Assembly (NCBI GenBank): GCA_030674185.1
Contig: JAPXFY010000022.1
Span: 37,499,040-37,563,039, forward strand
Reading direction: 5' to 3'
Source: Monoplex corrugatus
Lineage: Eukaryota > Mollusca > Gastropoda > Littorinimorpha > Ranellidae
Length of the DNA: 64,000 nucleotides
Shown: one piece after another, positions 1 to 10,261 of the stretch
Layout: each line of letters opens with the position of its first letter
How positions within the stretch are numbered: position 1 is the first letter of the stretch
Made by a program: the position numbers and the translations under genes
Notes under the pieces: model-generated
The model's input: only the letters and a program-made list of their open reading frames with translations
The model's database searches: none
Told to the model about the DNA's origin: nothing

Positions 1-46
1 GTAACAATGTACTTTCGATTTGACATCTGTGTAAGGGATCACGGAC

Positions 47-1272
47 TTAAGACATCTTTGCCATTGTAGCCTTCTTGGCCAGGTAATCAGCCTTTTCATT
101 GCCTCCAATACCAATATGGCCAGGAATCCAGGCAAAACCAATCTCGTAACCGTCATTTGCTAGAGTAGAATACAGTTCAAAGAACTTCACAAGTTCAGGG
201 TGACTAATGTTTCGGCAAGCGATTGCCTGCAAAGCAGAAAGGGAGTCAGAAAAAATGAGAAACTCTTTGTGTTTGGATTGGGACACCATTTTTAGTGCTA
301 AAATCAGAGCAGTCAGTTCAGCAGTGTAAACCAAACTGTCAGATGGAATACGTTTTGAAAATGCTCCATTGGGAATCTCGGAGCAGAAGGCAGCGGCAGC
401 GGCAGCCACACCTTCATCACACTTGGACCTATCAGTGAAGATTCTGCGGGATGATGGAGATTTTTCACACAATTCCGCATAAAACGATTTGTATGCCAGT
501 GCACTGGTATTGTCTTTACGGAAGGAAGCAAGATCAAAACAAACCTTCGGTGTTTTCAACGTCCATGGTGGACTATCTGGAAACTTGGAGAAGTCGTTAA
601 CAACTGCTAAATTTATATATGCCGTTTCCAAATGGGGACGGATATGCAGCCCCAAAGGAGGAGTCATTTTTGGATGTTTTTCAAAGTCACTTTCAAATCT
701 GGGGTTGAAGACACAGTCGTAGGCTGGGTTTTCCGGTTCAGAGAACAGTTTCAAACAGAAATTTAAACTTAGTTTCAGTCTACGGTTGCTCAGGGAGGGC
801 TCTCCCCTGCCTCTGCATACAAACAATACACAGGAGTTGTTCTGAATGCACCAAGACATAGGCGCAGCCCTTGATGGTGAATGGGATCAAGTGCCTCAAG
901 GTATGACGCTCTCACAGACCCATATACTACACAGCCATAGTCCAGTTTAGAGCGAATTAAAGCTCTGTACAGGTGTAGTAACGTTTTCTTGTCGGCACCC
1001 CAGTCTGTATGAGCTACAACTCGAAGAATATTCAGAGCTTTCTGGCAAGATGTTTTTAGATGTTGGATATGACTGAGAAAGTTCAACTTTTCATCAAAAA
1101 TCAAGCTCAGAAATTTAGCTTCTTTTACAGCTGGAATGATGCACTTTCCCAGACGAATTTCTGGAGCGGCAAAGAATTCTCGCAGGTTATGAAAGTGAAT
1201 ACACTGTGTTTTGGTTATGGAAAAGGTAAAGCCATTTGTCTCTGCCCACTGCTGGATCTTATCTACACACAA
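47..1272 (-). pseudogene. N-LINE copy A ORF2, RT thumb/connection and RNase H region
   Basis: Two overlapping minus-strand frames (1272-790 and 859-47) encode the downstream part of ORF2. The RNase H fold is recognisable by its ordered acidic motifs: TDRSK (normally TDGSK, as in copy C), AELTAL, FSDSLSAL and the closing GHIGIGGNEKADYLA. In the family this domain degrades the RNA of the RNA:cDNA hybrid during target-primed reverse transcription. Upstream, the segment with LRVVAHTDWGADKKT and RSKLDYGCVVYGS is the usual thumb region of I/Jockey-type RTs. An Ala run (AAAAAA) reflects a short GCA-type repeat expansion. The frame breaks near 790-860, and again at 47-60, where one extra base relative to copy B creates a stop. 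This is a fragment of a non-functional ORF2. Confidence 0.85.
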
Positions 1273-2599
1273 CTGCAGCCGTCACTGAACGCCTGCATAG
1301 AAGCTTCCACTTGCGTAAACTGCAAAATCGTCCACAAACAGGGAGCAGTCCTAGCCCTGCTGTACTGATTTGACTATGTTGTTGATCTTGATACTGAACA
1401 GCGCAGGAGAGAGAATGCTCCCTTGTGGTACACCCAGCTCTTGCTCATGGATGTCCGACAGAGTAGTACCAACCCACACTTGAAACTGCCTATCGGCCAA
1501 AAACTTTTGGATAAACGTAGGTAGGTGACCCCCTAAAACCCAATTCGTGTAGATCCATAAGAATTCCTTATTTCCAAGTGCTATCCAAGAAGATAGCCAC
1601 TACATGCTGTTTCTGCAGAAATGCATTATGGATGGTTGTTTCAAGACGAATTAAATGATGTACTGTGGAATGGTGCTTGCGAAAACCGCATTGTTCTTTG
1701 GCCAAGATGCCGTCATTCTCCAGTTTCCATATCAGTCTCTTATTGACCATTTTCTCCATCACTTTGCACAGACAACTGGTTAGGGCTATTGGCCGGTAAT
1801 TGGATGGATTAGATACATCCTTTCCAGATTTAGGTATAGGGACGATCAGGGCTTTCCGCCATGAGGGAGGAAAGAATCCTGTCGTCCATATGTAATTGTA
1901 CACTTTCAACAGAATGTCCAAACCCTTTTCCGGGAGATGCTTCACCAGTTGATAATGAACTTTATCCAAGCCAGGAGAAGAGTCAGAGCAAGTCACAAGA
2001 GCGTCTTTTCATTCTCCTAATGTCAGTGGAAGATTGTACTCTTCTGTGTTATCAGAGATGAAGTTACAAGCTCTCTTTTCTTTCACCGATTTGTGTTTCC
2101 GGAAGACCACCGAGGAAGAGTTCTTTTCGATGGTAGATGCCAACATGTTAGAGATGGCTTTTTTGTCAGTAATTAAACAATCTGACACTTTCAGATGGTG
2201 GACAGAGGGACAGGTGTTTTTCCCTTTAATTTGTTTGATAATTTTCCAAACTTTCTTTTTAGGAGTTCGGGATGTCAGTTTCGAGCAGAAGTTTCTCCAG
2301 GACTGTTGTTTGTTTCTTTTAAAGATGAATCTTGACTTTGCTCGTAGTTTCTGATGAGCTCGAACATTATCCGCCGATGGACTTTGAAACATGCGACGAT
2401 GATGTTTCTTGCGCTCTTGTTTTATCCGTTTACATTCTAAAGTAAACCACGGAGTTTTAGGCATGTGCGCTTTCTTTGATGATGTGGGAATTGCTCGTTT
2501 GGCACAGCTCATGATGATCTGCATCAGAGTGTTTACTGGATCATCACTCTGCAGGACCCTTTCTTCCTCCAAATCACTCAGGACAGCCCTCTCGAACAA
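1273..2599 (-). pseudogene. N-LINE copy A ORF2, pre-RT linker and reverse transcriptase core
   Basis: The pre-RT linker (2599-2009) is rich in basic residues. The RT frame (1996-1568) carries the finger motifs SSPGLDKV and NYRPIALTSCLCKVMEKMV and the QCGFRKHHST block typical of non-LTR RTs. The frame then fails. Compared with copies B and C, about 15 bases are missing near 1582-1590, exactly over the FFDLVKAYDT segment that supplies the first catalytic Asp. The later VPQGSILSP and FVDD parts survive only as out-of-frame DNA around 1340-1450. An RT without motif A cannot polymerise, so this copy is inactive whatever the state of the rest. Confidence 0.85.
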
Positions 2600-3364
2600 A
2601 TCCCAGTCAGCCCTACGAAAAACAAAGCGCTCGGTAGAGACTCGAGTCTAACACTTTGATTTGTTAAGACAACTGGAAGATGATCACTTCCATGGAGATC
2701 ATCTAGAACTTTCCACTCATAGTCCAAAACCAGCGAAGCATCACACACTGATATATCCAAACAAGAAAGTGTACCTTTTGCAGGATGGATATATGTTGGA
2801 GAACCATCGTTTAAACAGCATAAGTTTAAATCGGAGAAGACATCTTCAAACAAGAGACCTCGCGCTGAAGTATCTTCACTACCCCAAAGCGGGGAATGGT
2901 CATTCAAATCGCCGAGCAACAGAAAAGGTTTGGGAAGTTCCTCAATCAAATCAACCAGTTCTTCTTTTGTAACAGCAACAGATGGAGGGAGGTACACAGA
3001 GCAAATGGTTAATGTTTTGTTTAGAGATACCCTTGCCGCTACTGCTTGCAAACTGGTGTTCAGATTTATAGAACTAAACAAAACAGACCTATGTAGCAGC
3101 AAACATACTCCACCCGTTACTCCTCCATCTTTAGGTTGTGCTGGTTTGGAAACAATGTTGAAATTCATTAATGAAAAACTCTTTCCTTCGCGTATTAATT
3201 AATGTTTCTTGCAAAGCCACTACAGCAGGCTGCAGGTCATGGCAAAGTAGCTGGAGCTCCTCTAGATTGGCGTAGACACCTCGTATGTTCCAATGGACTA
3301 TAGACTGCATTATTGGCGGAATTATACAAGGCACTTTAGTCCATATCTGTTTCGTCCTCCTCAA
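2578..3364 (-). pseudogene. N-LINE copy A ORF2, APE-type endonuclease domain
   Basis: ORF2 starts near 3364 with a leader ending in IVHWNIRGVYANLEELQ, the WNIRG motif found at the N-terminus of APE-like LINE endonucleases. It continues with VVALQETLI (the metal-binding Glu), LLGDLNDHSPLWGS, CLDISVCD and GSDHLPVV, the expected order of catalytic blocks. The family role is to nick the target DNA and start target-primed reverse transcription. The catalytic residues look intact, but a 4-base duplication (ttaa, near 3195-3203) absent from copy B shifts the frame after LINTRRK, splitting the domain into 3364-3131 and 3168-2578. ORF1 ends 18 bases upstream of the first codon, so the two ORFs are nearly contiguous. 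Confidence 0.85.
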
Positions 3365-3381
3365 TTTGCAATGGAGCGTAC

Positions 3382-4559
3382 TTATTTTCTAGTTTTTTTT
3401 TCAACTTTCCTCTGGCGGTCGGACCTGACGGCTGACCTGCCTGCAGGAAGCCCGGGCTTAGGCCCTTTAAGTGCTGGAGGAGGGTTCTTCATTTCTACCA
3501 GCATTACTTTGGGCCCTACTCCATTTCCTGTGGAGCTGCTCCCGGACGGCTGGGGCGGGAGGGCGGGTTTACCAGGGAGCATTGACTGCTTTTGGCTGTT
3601 GAACAGCCTGGGAGGCAGCGGTTTTAACGCCCCCGCTGAGGGCCTTTGTGTCTTGCAATGTTTTAAAATTCGTCTTTGTCCATGTTATTTCTGTTTGACA
3701 GGCTATGGATACTTGAACTGTTTTGACTACCGACGCGTAACTTTTAGTAGACAAACTGCTGCCCTCTACCAACCTTTTGGCTTCGTGATGGGTTTTTTTC
3801 AGTTTTCAGTCGTTGAATGGCTTGTTCCTTTTGCCATACGGGGCAATCTTTCGAGGATGATGGATGGTTACCTCCACAATTTATGCAGTTTAGTGGATCG
3901 TCGCATCTCCCCTCATGTGCCTCCTTGGCGCACATGGCACACTTTTCAGTTTCTGTGCATCTGTCCTTGATGTGGCCGAACTTGTGACAACGAAAGCAGC
4001 GCATTGGTGATAGCATATACAACGACACTTTTACCTTCAAGTATCCAACTTTCAAGCCTTGGGGTATAGTAGGAGAGCAAAATGTAAGAAAGAGCGTGTT
4101 TGTAGGGATTTTGTCGGACCCTTTCCGGAACATGGCCCGGCGTACCTCTACAACGCCCTGGCTTTTCAGTTCCGTTAGGATCTCCTCCTCCGACACTCCT
4201 CTCAGCTCAGAGCACCTTACGACTCCTTTGCTGCTGTTCAGTCCTTTGTGTGGAGTGACTTTTATTCCACGATCAACTAGTACTGATGCTTTCAGCAAGC
4301 GATCGGACTGCTTGTTATCCTTGCACTCCACAAGGTAGTCTCCGTTTCGCAGCTTTTTAATCGTTTTAGGGTTTCCTATTAGGGCTTGAAATCCCTTCTG
4401 TATGGCAAAGGGACTCAATTTCCAGATAGGTTTTTCTTCCTCAATGCCCGTCACCACTAGCCACGCCGCCCAAAAACCGGTTGCCTGTCTTGTTTCGTCC
4501 TCGGAATCAGAGTTAATTTCATTATCTCGTTTTCTTTTTTGTTTGTTTTGTTTTGACAT
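3382..4559 (-). pseudogene. N-LINE copy A ORF1, gag-like nucleic-acid-binding protein
   Basis: The start at 4559 gives a 271-residue frame beginning MSKQNKQKRKRDNE, a basic N-terminus. A middle segment (about residues 35-155) has RRM-like spacing. Three zinc knuckles follow at about residues 190-240: CFRCHKFGHIKDRC, CAMCAKEAHEGRC and CINCGGNHPSSSKDC. The third ends SKDCPVWQKEQAIQ, a hallmark of ORF1 proteins of Jockey and I-type LINEs that coat the RNA. A frameshift around 3780 breaks the protein after the knuckles. The Pro- and Lys-rich C-terminal part continues in other frames (3772-3569 and 3582-3382) and ends just before ORF2. In copy B the join is uninterrupted, which shows the break is a mutation here. 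Confidence 0.85.
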
Positions 4560-5062
4560 GAGCGTAGGCTCAACGATGGCAGAAATGACTCGGTCACCCC
4601 AGGAGAGCTGCCGTGCTGGGGAAGGGACAGAGGATGGCCAATCTCTTGGCGTCCGTCTGCCTGGAACCGTCCCGCATGAAACCAGACAGTGTACTTTAAC
4701 GACTGACTAGCGTACAGTTACTCATCCCCTCGCCAAGTACCTCAAGCTTGGGATTACGGGTTGCTTACGGCAACCACTCGTGAACATGACGATGGGCATG
4801 AAGAAAATGGAAATGAGGGTGGGACCACGCTTCGTCTCATCCCTCCCCCTTGACCTGTCCGACATGGGTAACCATACCAGGGGCATTACTTTTATTATGC
4901 TGTTTAGAGTCCAGTCCACGTCAACAGCCTTGGTTATCGGGACTGTCATTCAAAAAACACAAAGCTTTCTAGCAAGTAGCCCCCGTCGGCATAGCTCAAG
5001 GGATCACTGGGAACTCAAGCCCCCCGACCACGGCAAGGTGGTGGTCCCGTCCGGGGGGAGGT
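4560..5062 (-). promoter_or_regulatory. N-LINE copy A 5'UTR / internal promoter region
   Basis: About 500 bases upstream of ORF1 are conserved in copies B (24441-24957) and C (32669-33172), which defines the element's 5' end near 5062. The outermost 60 bases are GC-rich and contain CCACCTTGCCGTGGTC on the minus strand, where GACCAC can pair with GTGGTC. I/Jockey-type LINEs usually carry an internal downstream promoter here; that role is inferred, as no specific box was identified. Confidence 0.6.
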
Positions 5063-5335
5063 AGATAGGTAGATAGGTAGACATATAGACACATAGTTAG
5101 ATATAAGTAGGTAGATAGACATATCTAGACAGACATAGATGGATGATGGATAGACAGACAGATAGACACACAGGCAGATAGACAGGCAGATAGATAGCTA
5201 AACAGACAGACACACAGACAGATACATGGATGTAGATAGATGGATAGATAGACAGATAGACAGATGGAGAGAGAGAGAGAGAGAGCTACATACATACAGA
5301 CAGATGGACAGACAGACATACATATCTACCTTTCT
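5063..5335. repeat. GATA/GACA-type microsatellite
   Basis: Degenerate tetranucleotide repeats of GATA, GGTA and GACA with a short GA run near 5272-5285 directly abut the LINE 5' end. Confidence 0.9.
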
Positions 5336-5911
5336 GACTGCTTTTATGAATAACCTGTCGGCTGAACTCACTCCTCTTTCTCTCCCTAAGGACTAGATAT
5401 AAGAGAGGCCCAATGACACCTGATGCTACTATCCTAAAGTATTGTGAACTCTGAACTATCTCTCTCTCTCTCCCTTTTTCTCTCTCTTTCTTTCTCTCTC
5501 CCTCTTTGTCATTCTCTCTCTTTATGCGTCTGCTATAATTTTTTGAGTTGTTGAAAATATAAAATTTGTAAGCTTGGAAAAAAAATGTTTAAAAAAGAAA
5601 CGGCTTTTAGCTAAGCCTACCATTTTAAAATAATGTAGGATCTCCCCCCCCCTCCCCACACACACACACACACACAGACACACACGCCTGATCGCTCTAA
5701 TGTTAGATTGCTTTTCTCTTGTTCTTTAGATTGCTTGATTTTACCTTATATGATACAATGCCTTTATGTTTTCATAGATTTTTCCACCCCATAGACATCT
5801 CTTTATCTTGTGTATTTATTTATTTCTTATTTATTTATTTATGTATTTATCTATATGCTAATTTATTTCTTTTTTCCGTCTAAAAGCACATATTTGAATA
5901 GACGTTAAAAG

Positions 5912-5918
<7 letters not shown>
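5336..5918. repeat. Mixed low-complexity DNA (CT, CA and TTTA tracts)
   Basis: CT-rich tract at 5456-5525, short CA tract at 5655-5690 and TTTA-type repeats at 5810-5870, separated by AT-rich sequence with no recognisable gene. Confidence 0.7.

Positions 5919-6007
<89 letters not shown>
5919..6007. repeat. (CA)n microsatellite
   Basis: An almost perfect CA dinucleotide run of about 44 units. Confidence 0.97.
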
Positions 6008-6010
<3 letters not shown>

Positions 6011-6189
6011 CGCAAACGCGTTTTGGTTTTGTTTTACCCCGTCCTTTCAGGCAGACATAATCCGTTTTCGGGGATGTGCATGATGGGTAGTTCGTATTTC
6101 TTTAAACCACCCAACACCGACCTGGCATACAGGATTTTGATCGTATGTATTTCGCATTCTGCGTGCGTGTGCGCATTCTCCTTTCCCTC

Positions 6190-6190
6190 C

Positions 6191-6238
<48 letters not shown>

Positions 6239-6285
6239 CGCACACACACGCACGCACACGCACGCACACACACACACAGAGAGAC
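6190..6285. repeat. (CA)n/(CG CA)n microsatellite
   Basis: CA repeat with CG interruptions towards its right end. The long Cys/Val and His/Thr frames here arise from the repeat alone. Confidence 0.95.
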
Positions 6286-6334
6286 ACTGGCACAGACATA
6301 TACATTATTTCAGTGTTTAATATATCCTTTAATT

Positions 6335-6519
6335 TAACCCTTTGACACCTGCACCCTGTCCACCAGCATCTCGCATTGTACAAAACAAAAACTCAACCCT
6401 CTAACTCCCTCACCCTATCTACCAACTTCCTACAGCAGGAAGCTGGCGGGTAAGGTGAGGGAGTCAAAGGGTTTATTTTTTTGCAGTTGGTGGATAAGCT
6501 ACGGGAGTCAAAGCGTTAA
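6335..6519. mobile_element. Palindromic foldback element, TTAACCCTTTGAC family
   Basis: A 185-bp element starts TTAACCCTTTGAC and ends GTCAAAGCGTTAA. The left half (CTCCCTCACCCTATC, CCAACTTCC) is mirrored by the right half (GGAAGCTGG, GGTGAGGGAGTC), so most of the element can fold back on itself around 6430-6440. This looks like a small non-autonomous DNA element or foldback repeat. No coding capacity. Confidence 0.75.
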
Positions 6520-6779
6520 CCCCCATTGGGGCATGGAAGATAGCAAAGAAAATTCCAAAGGAATCAACATAAACACGAAGCAGAAAGAATTAACAACAGT
6601 CCAATTGAAAGAAAAGCACATCTGAAAATGTCTTTTCAACAGGATACTCAAAATGTTCAGGATGCAAGTATACAATTTTAGAAAATTCGTTGTTTCGCTT
6701 AGTTCAGGTGACCTGTTGTCCTTCCAGAAATCAAGTTACACATTGAGAACACAGACTTGACAGTTTTGTGGAATAAACT

Positions 6780-6986
6780 TTAACCCTTTGACTCCCGTAC
6801 CCTGTACACCATCTGACTCCCTCACCCTATCCACCAGCTTCCTACACATAGCCCTGATACGGCTCTACGCAGTCGGCTGGGCTATAAATAGCAATAACAA
6901 TAACAGCTTCCTATAGGATAGGGTGAGGAAGTCAAAGGGTTAAGTTTTTGCAGTTGGTGGATAGGGTGCGGGAGTCAAATGGTTAA
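6780..6986. mobile_element. Palindromic foldback element, second copy, with nested insert
   Basis: Same family as 6335-6519, with ends TTAACCCTTTGACTCCC and GGGAGTCAAATGGTTAA. It is interrupted in its centre by a 60-bp solo LINE tail (6845-6904) flanked by a 9-bp duplication. Confidence 0.75.
6845..6904 (+). mobile_element. 60-bp solo retroelement tail
   Basis: The insert holds only the hairpin core (TAGCCCTGATA, GTCGGCTGGGCTATAA) and a short AATAAC-type tail. The 9-mer AGCTTCCTA occurs on both sides (6836-6844 and 6905-6913), as expected for a target-site duplication. The uninterrupted relative at 6430 lacks the insert. Confidence 0.75.
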
Positions 6987-7112
6987 TCATCATGGAATCT
7001 AGGACATTCGAAAATAAAGTGAAACTCATCGCTTAGAACATTGTCATCACAAAACTCACATACTCTGCTTTTTCTGCCTACTGTTTTGTTTTTACCATAA
7101 TATTTCAGTTTC
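6987..7112. other. No recognisable feature
   Basis: Short AT-rich spacer between the palindromic element and the tail-derived array. Confidence 0.5.
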
Positions 7113-7925
7113 AGGTTCAGGTTCCTATTACTTATAGCCCAGCCGACTACTAGAGCCATATCAGGGCTAACACCACGTTAAAAACAACACCCAAGTTCAG
7201 GTTCATATTGCTTATAGCCCAGCCGACAAGTAGAGCCATATCAGGGCTAATACCATGTTAAAAACTCCAAAGTACAGACAGGTTCATATTGCTTATAGCC
7301 CAGCCGACTATTAGAGCCATATCAGGGCTAACACCACGTTAAAAACAACACCCAAGTTCAGGTTCATATTGCTTATAGCCCAGCCGACAAGTAGAGCCAT
7401 ATCAGGGCTAATACCATGTTAAAAACTCCAAAGTACAGACAGGTTCATATTGCTTATAGCCCAGCCGACAAGTAGAGCCATATCAGGGCTAATACCATGT
7501 TAAAAACTCCAAAGTACAGACAGGTTCATATTGCTTATAGCCCAGCCGACTATTAGAGCCATATCAGGGCTAACACCACGTTAAAAACTCCAAAGTACAG
7601 ACAGGTTCATATTGCTTATAGCCCAGCCGACAAGTAGAGCCATATCAGGGCTAATACCATGTTAAAAACTCCAAAGTACAGACAGGTTCATATTGCTTAT
7701 AGCCCAGCCGACAAGTAGAGCCATATCAGGGCTAACACCACGTCAGAAACGACACCCAAGGTCGGTCTCATATTGCTTATAGCCCAGCCGACTACTAGAG
7801 CCACATCAGGGCTAACACCACGTTAAAAACAACACCTAAGTTCGGGCTCATATTGCTTAAAGCCCAGCCGACTACTAGAGCCATATCAATCAGGTTAAGA
7901 TAAAAGACAACAGTTAAAAACCATG
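7113..7925. repeat. Tandem array of 80-81 bp units derived from the N-LINE tail
   Basis: Ten units have the AGCCCAGCCGAC core starting at 7136, 7216, 7297, 7377, 7458, 7539, 7620, 7701, 7781 and 7861, a spacing of 80-81 bases. Two unit types differ in the spacer (ACAACACCCAAGTTC or ACTCCAAAGTACAGAC). The last unit runs into a normal N-LINE 3'UTR, so the array grew from one such tail. Confidence 0.92.
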
Positions 7926-8040
7926 CTCACCGTTAACCTTGCAAATGTAAAATGCAATTAAGAAAAACTCATACATAAAATCATATCAGGTGAAATCTAT
8001 TGATCTCTTGTAAAAACTGGAACATTGCATCAGGAGGGAG
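7926..8040 (-). mobile_element. N-LINE 3'UTR and last ORF2 codons (truncated copy)
   Basis: On the minus strand this reads the ORF2 end (FYKRSIDFT, stop) followed by the 3'UTR seen in copies B, D and E, then the tail array. It is 5'-truncated near 8035. Confidence 0.8.
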
Positions 8041-8049
8041 GTATCATTT

Positions 8050-8550
8050 ACCCTACTGTTACTGTTTAAAGCCCAGCCGACTGCGTAGAGCCATATCAGG
8101 GCTACAACCAGTTCAAAACACGCACAACACGTCAACAGAAATAAAAGGGAAAAGAAAATCACACATTTCAATTCATTCACGCACTCAATCCAAGGAGATG
8201 CCCCTGACCACTCCGTCCAACCCACCGCACAGAGGATACAAAAAACATACCTGAATACAAATTTAAACGTAACTAAGAACACCAAACCACACATAAAAAC
8301 GGGCCTAAACCACCAACCGCCTCCGCACATTTCACATCCCCAGAGACAAAAATGTACCCAACACACGTACCCAATTATCAATCCCAATCAAGCACATACA
8401 GGTCAATGGACCAGAAAATGACGGGGAAAAATGACAGAAAGTAAAGGAGGAAGGAAGAAACAGTCACAGAAATGAGGAAATTTCTAGCACAGAATTTCCA
8501 GAAAGTGGGGATACTATTTATACTGAAAAAAAAACCGGCATCTACACTTG
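8050..8550 (-). mobile_element. F2 element copy 1
   Basis: Member of the dispersed F2 family. The 3' end on the minus strand is the tail core followed by GGGCTTTAAACAGTAAC. The 5' end carries CAGTATAAATAGTATCCCCAC. No protein of the family is conserved between copies. Confidence 0.8.
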
Positions 8551-9299
8551 TGACTCATCTACCCTAATTTAGTCTCAAGCTTGTGATATACGCATCAAAA
8601 TATAATCACAAAAACATATGTTTTTCTTAGCCTAGAGTGAGTAAGCAACTTTTTTTTTAAATACAAAATATGGATGTTACCAAAACTTTAAGAATCCTTA
8701 GCAAAACGAAAACTCGTGTGGATCAATATGACAACCATTCTGAACAATTTATGTATATATATATAAGTTCCCATAAGTTTATAGAGTATTCTCTGCATTG
8801 CCATTTGACCAAAGGCTGCATCCAAAAAATGAATCATTTTAGAATTACTCGATTCTCACTGGATATGATCCCGTTTTACCGTAAACATTCTCAGTCATAA
8901 CACTTCTTGTTATTTTCAACAAACCAATTTAAGCTGCAATTTTTCAAGTCAGTCCCTGCTCTGACGTCACCCCACACCCTCATAATTCACAACCATACAA
9001 TTTGTGCAACAGTAGTAGGCCTATTATCAACGTAAGCACAAAATTTAGAGGCAAATCTTTCCAGCTGTCTGAAAAAAGTTTGATCAGGGGCAGTTTTCTC
9101 ACCCATGTAAAAGTTATTACTTCTACAAAATTCTGTACTCAAGTTTTGGGGAAAAAAAATCAGTCTTTTTACGTTCCATGATGTGCACTATTTCGTTCAG
9201 TAAAAACTATTACCTTGAATTTAGATTTACTTCTATTTTCAAAATAGTACAGTAACCAAGTAGAGTAGATAGAGAATTCTGTAAATATACATTATTATA
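8551..9299. other. AT-rich region with no recognised feature
   Basis: No match within the window, no microsatellite and no convincing coding signal. A 76-codon frame at 8670-8900 has no recognisable motif. Confidence 0.5.
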
Positions 9300-9529
9300 C
9301 TCACGCACGCACACACACACACACACGCACTCTCTCTCTCAATCTTACACACACACACACACTCTCTCTCTCATACACACACACACACTCTCTCTCCCTC
9401 ACACACACACTTTCTCTCTCTCACTCACACACACACTCTCTCTCTTTCACACACACACATACATACACACACACACTCTCTCTCTCTCCACAATACGCAA
9501 ATATACACATTATCTCTCTCTCTCTCACG

Positions 9530-9569
<40 letters not shown>

Positions 9570-9587
9570 CTCTCTCTCACACACACA

Positions 9588-9632
<45 letters not shown>

Positions 9633-9677
9633 CCACACACTCTCTCGATCTTTTTCACACACACACACCACACACAA

Positions 9678-9715
<38 letters not shown>

Positions 9716-9755
9716 GCACGCACACGTGCGCGCGCGCACACACACTCTCTCTCAG
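9300..9755. repeat. Compound (CA)n/(CT)n microsatellite
   Basis: Alternating CA and CT blocks repeated many times, with a CG-rich end near 9715-9740. Confidence 0.97.
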
Positions 9756-10027
9756 GTTACAATCGTAAAAGATGAGCTATTGACCTCCAACCAAGCGAGC
9801 GCCTGTGCCTATCAAAACGACGGACAATCTCGGAAAACCCAATCTGGTACGGTACGATAAATTCAGCGAATGACGTAACTGATCAATACGTTTTGAGCTC
9901 AGATCACGTGACCATGACGTAGGCGTCTCCATATTGATCGATCCTCAGACCCACGCAGGACGAAGCTTCCGGCCAAGCGACCTCATCGGAATATCGGAGT
10001 GACTGAGCTGGCAACGCATTGGGACGA
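9756..10027. other. Single-copy-looking sequence
   Basis: Balanced composition with several CpGs. No repeat partner was found in the window and no motif recognised. Confidence 0.4.
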
Positions 10028-10255
10028 AACCATAGACATGAGTACTTGAAAGATTGGCAACTAACTGTGTCACACACTGTGCCATCATCGGCTCGCATAT
10101 GCACCGAGATTCCATAGACATGAGCACTTGAAACATTGGCAGCTAACTCTGTCACATTGTGTATCATCACCGCCTCATTATGAACGTTTGAAAGATTGGC
10201 AACTAACTCTGTCATGCTATGTGCAATCATCGCCTCGCAAGGTACCGTGGTTACA
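10028..10255. repeat. Three imperfect tandem units of about 70-80 bp
   Basis: The motif CTTGAAAGATTGGCAACTAA and close variants recurs at about 10046, 10127 and 10188, each followed by CTGTGTCACA/CTCTGTCA and ATCATC..GCCTC. The motif CATAGACATGA also recurs. The open minus-strand frames here follow the repeat. Confidence 0.75.
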
Positions 10256-10261
10256 TAGACA

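Larger units (their letters stand above)
1..5062 (-). mobile_element. N-LINE copy A, I/Nimb-type non-LTR retrotransposon (3' end off window)
   Basis: Read on the minus strand, this is a 5'UTR (5062-4560), a gag-like ORF1 with zinc knuckles (4559-3382), then ORF2 with an APE-type endonuclease, reverse transcriptase and RNase H (3364 to the left edge). RNase H plus a CCHC ORF1 places it in the I superfamily; Nimb or I is the likely clade, but a phylogeny is needed. Copies B and C in this window are clearly the same family and align over the whole length. The copy is dead: it has several frameshifts and has lost RT motif A. The last part of ORF2 and the 3'UTR lie left of base 1. Confidence 0.88.

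Noticed and set aside
2034..2354. Plus-strand frames across N-LINE copies (also 1060-1368, 18951-19259, 30139-30447)
   Set aside because: Antisense shadows of ORF2; they recur at homologous positions because the LINE does.
2351..2380. CTGATGAG sequence suggesting a hammerhead ribozyme core
   Set aside because: Lies in N-LINE coding sequence; the required GAAA and flanking stems are missing, and the site reads TTGATGAG in the sister copies.
6034..6383. Cys/Val and His/Thr-rich open frames over CA/GT runs (also near 9425, 38519, 48126, 50693, 62502 and 63243)
   Set aside because: Dinucleotide repeats read as VCVCV or THTHT in every frame; no protein signal beyond the repeat.
7113..7925. CRISPR array
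   Set aside because: Regular spacing, but units are repeats end to end with no unique spacers, and the context is an animal retroelement tail.
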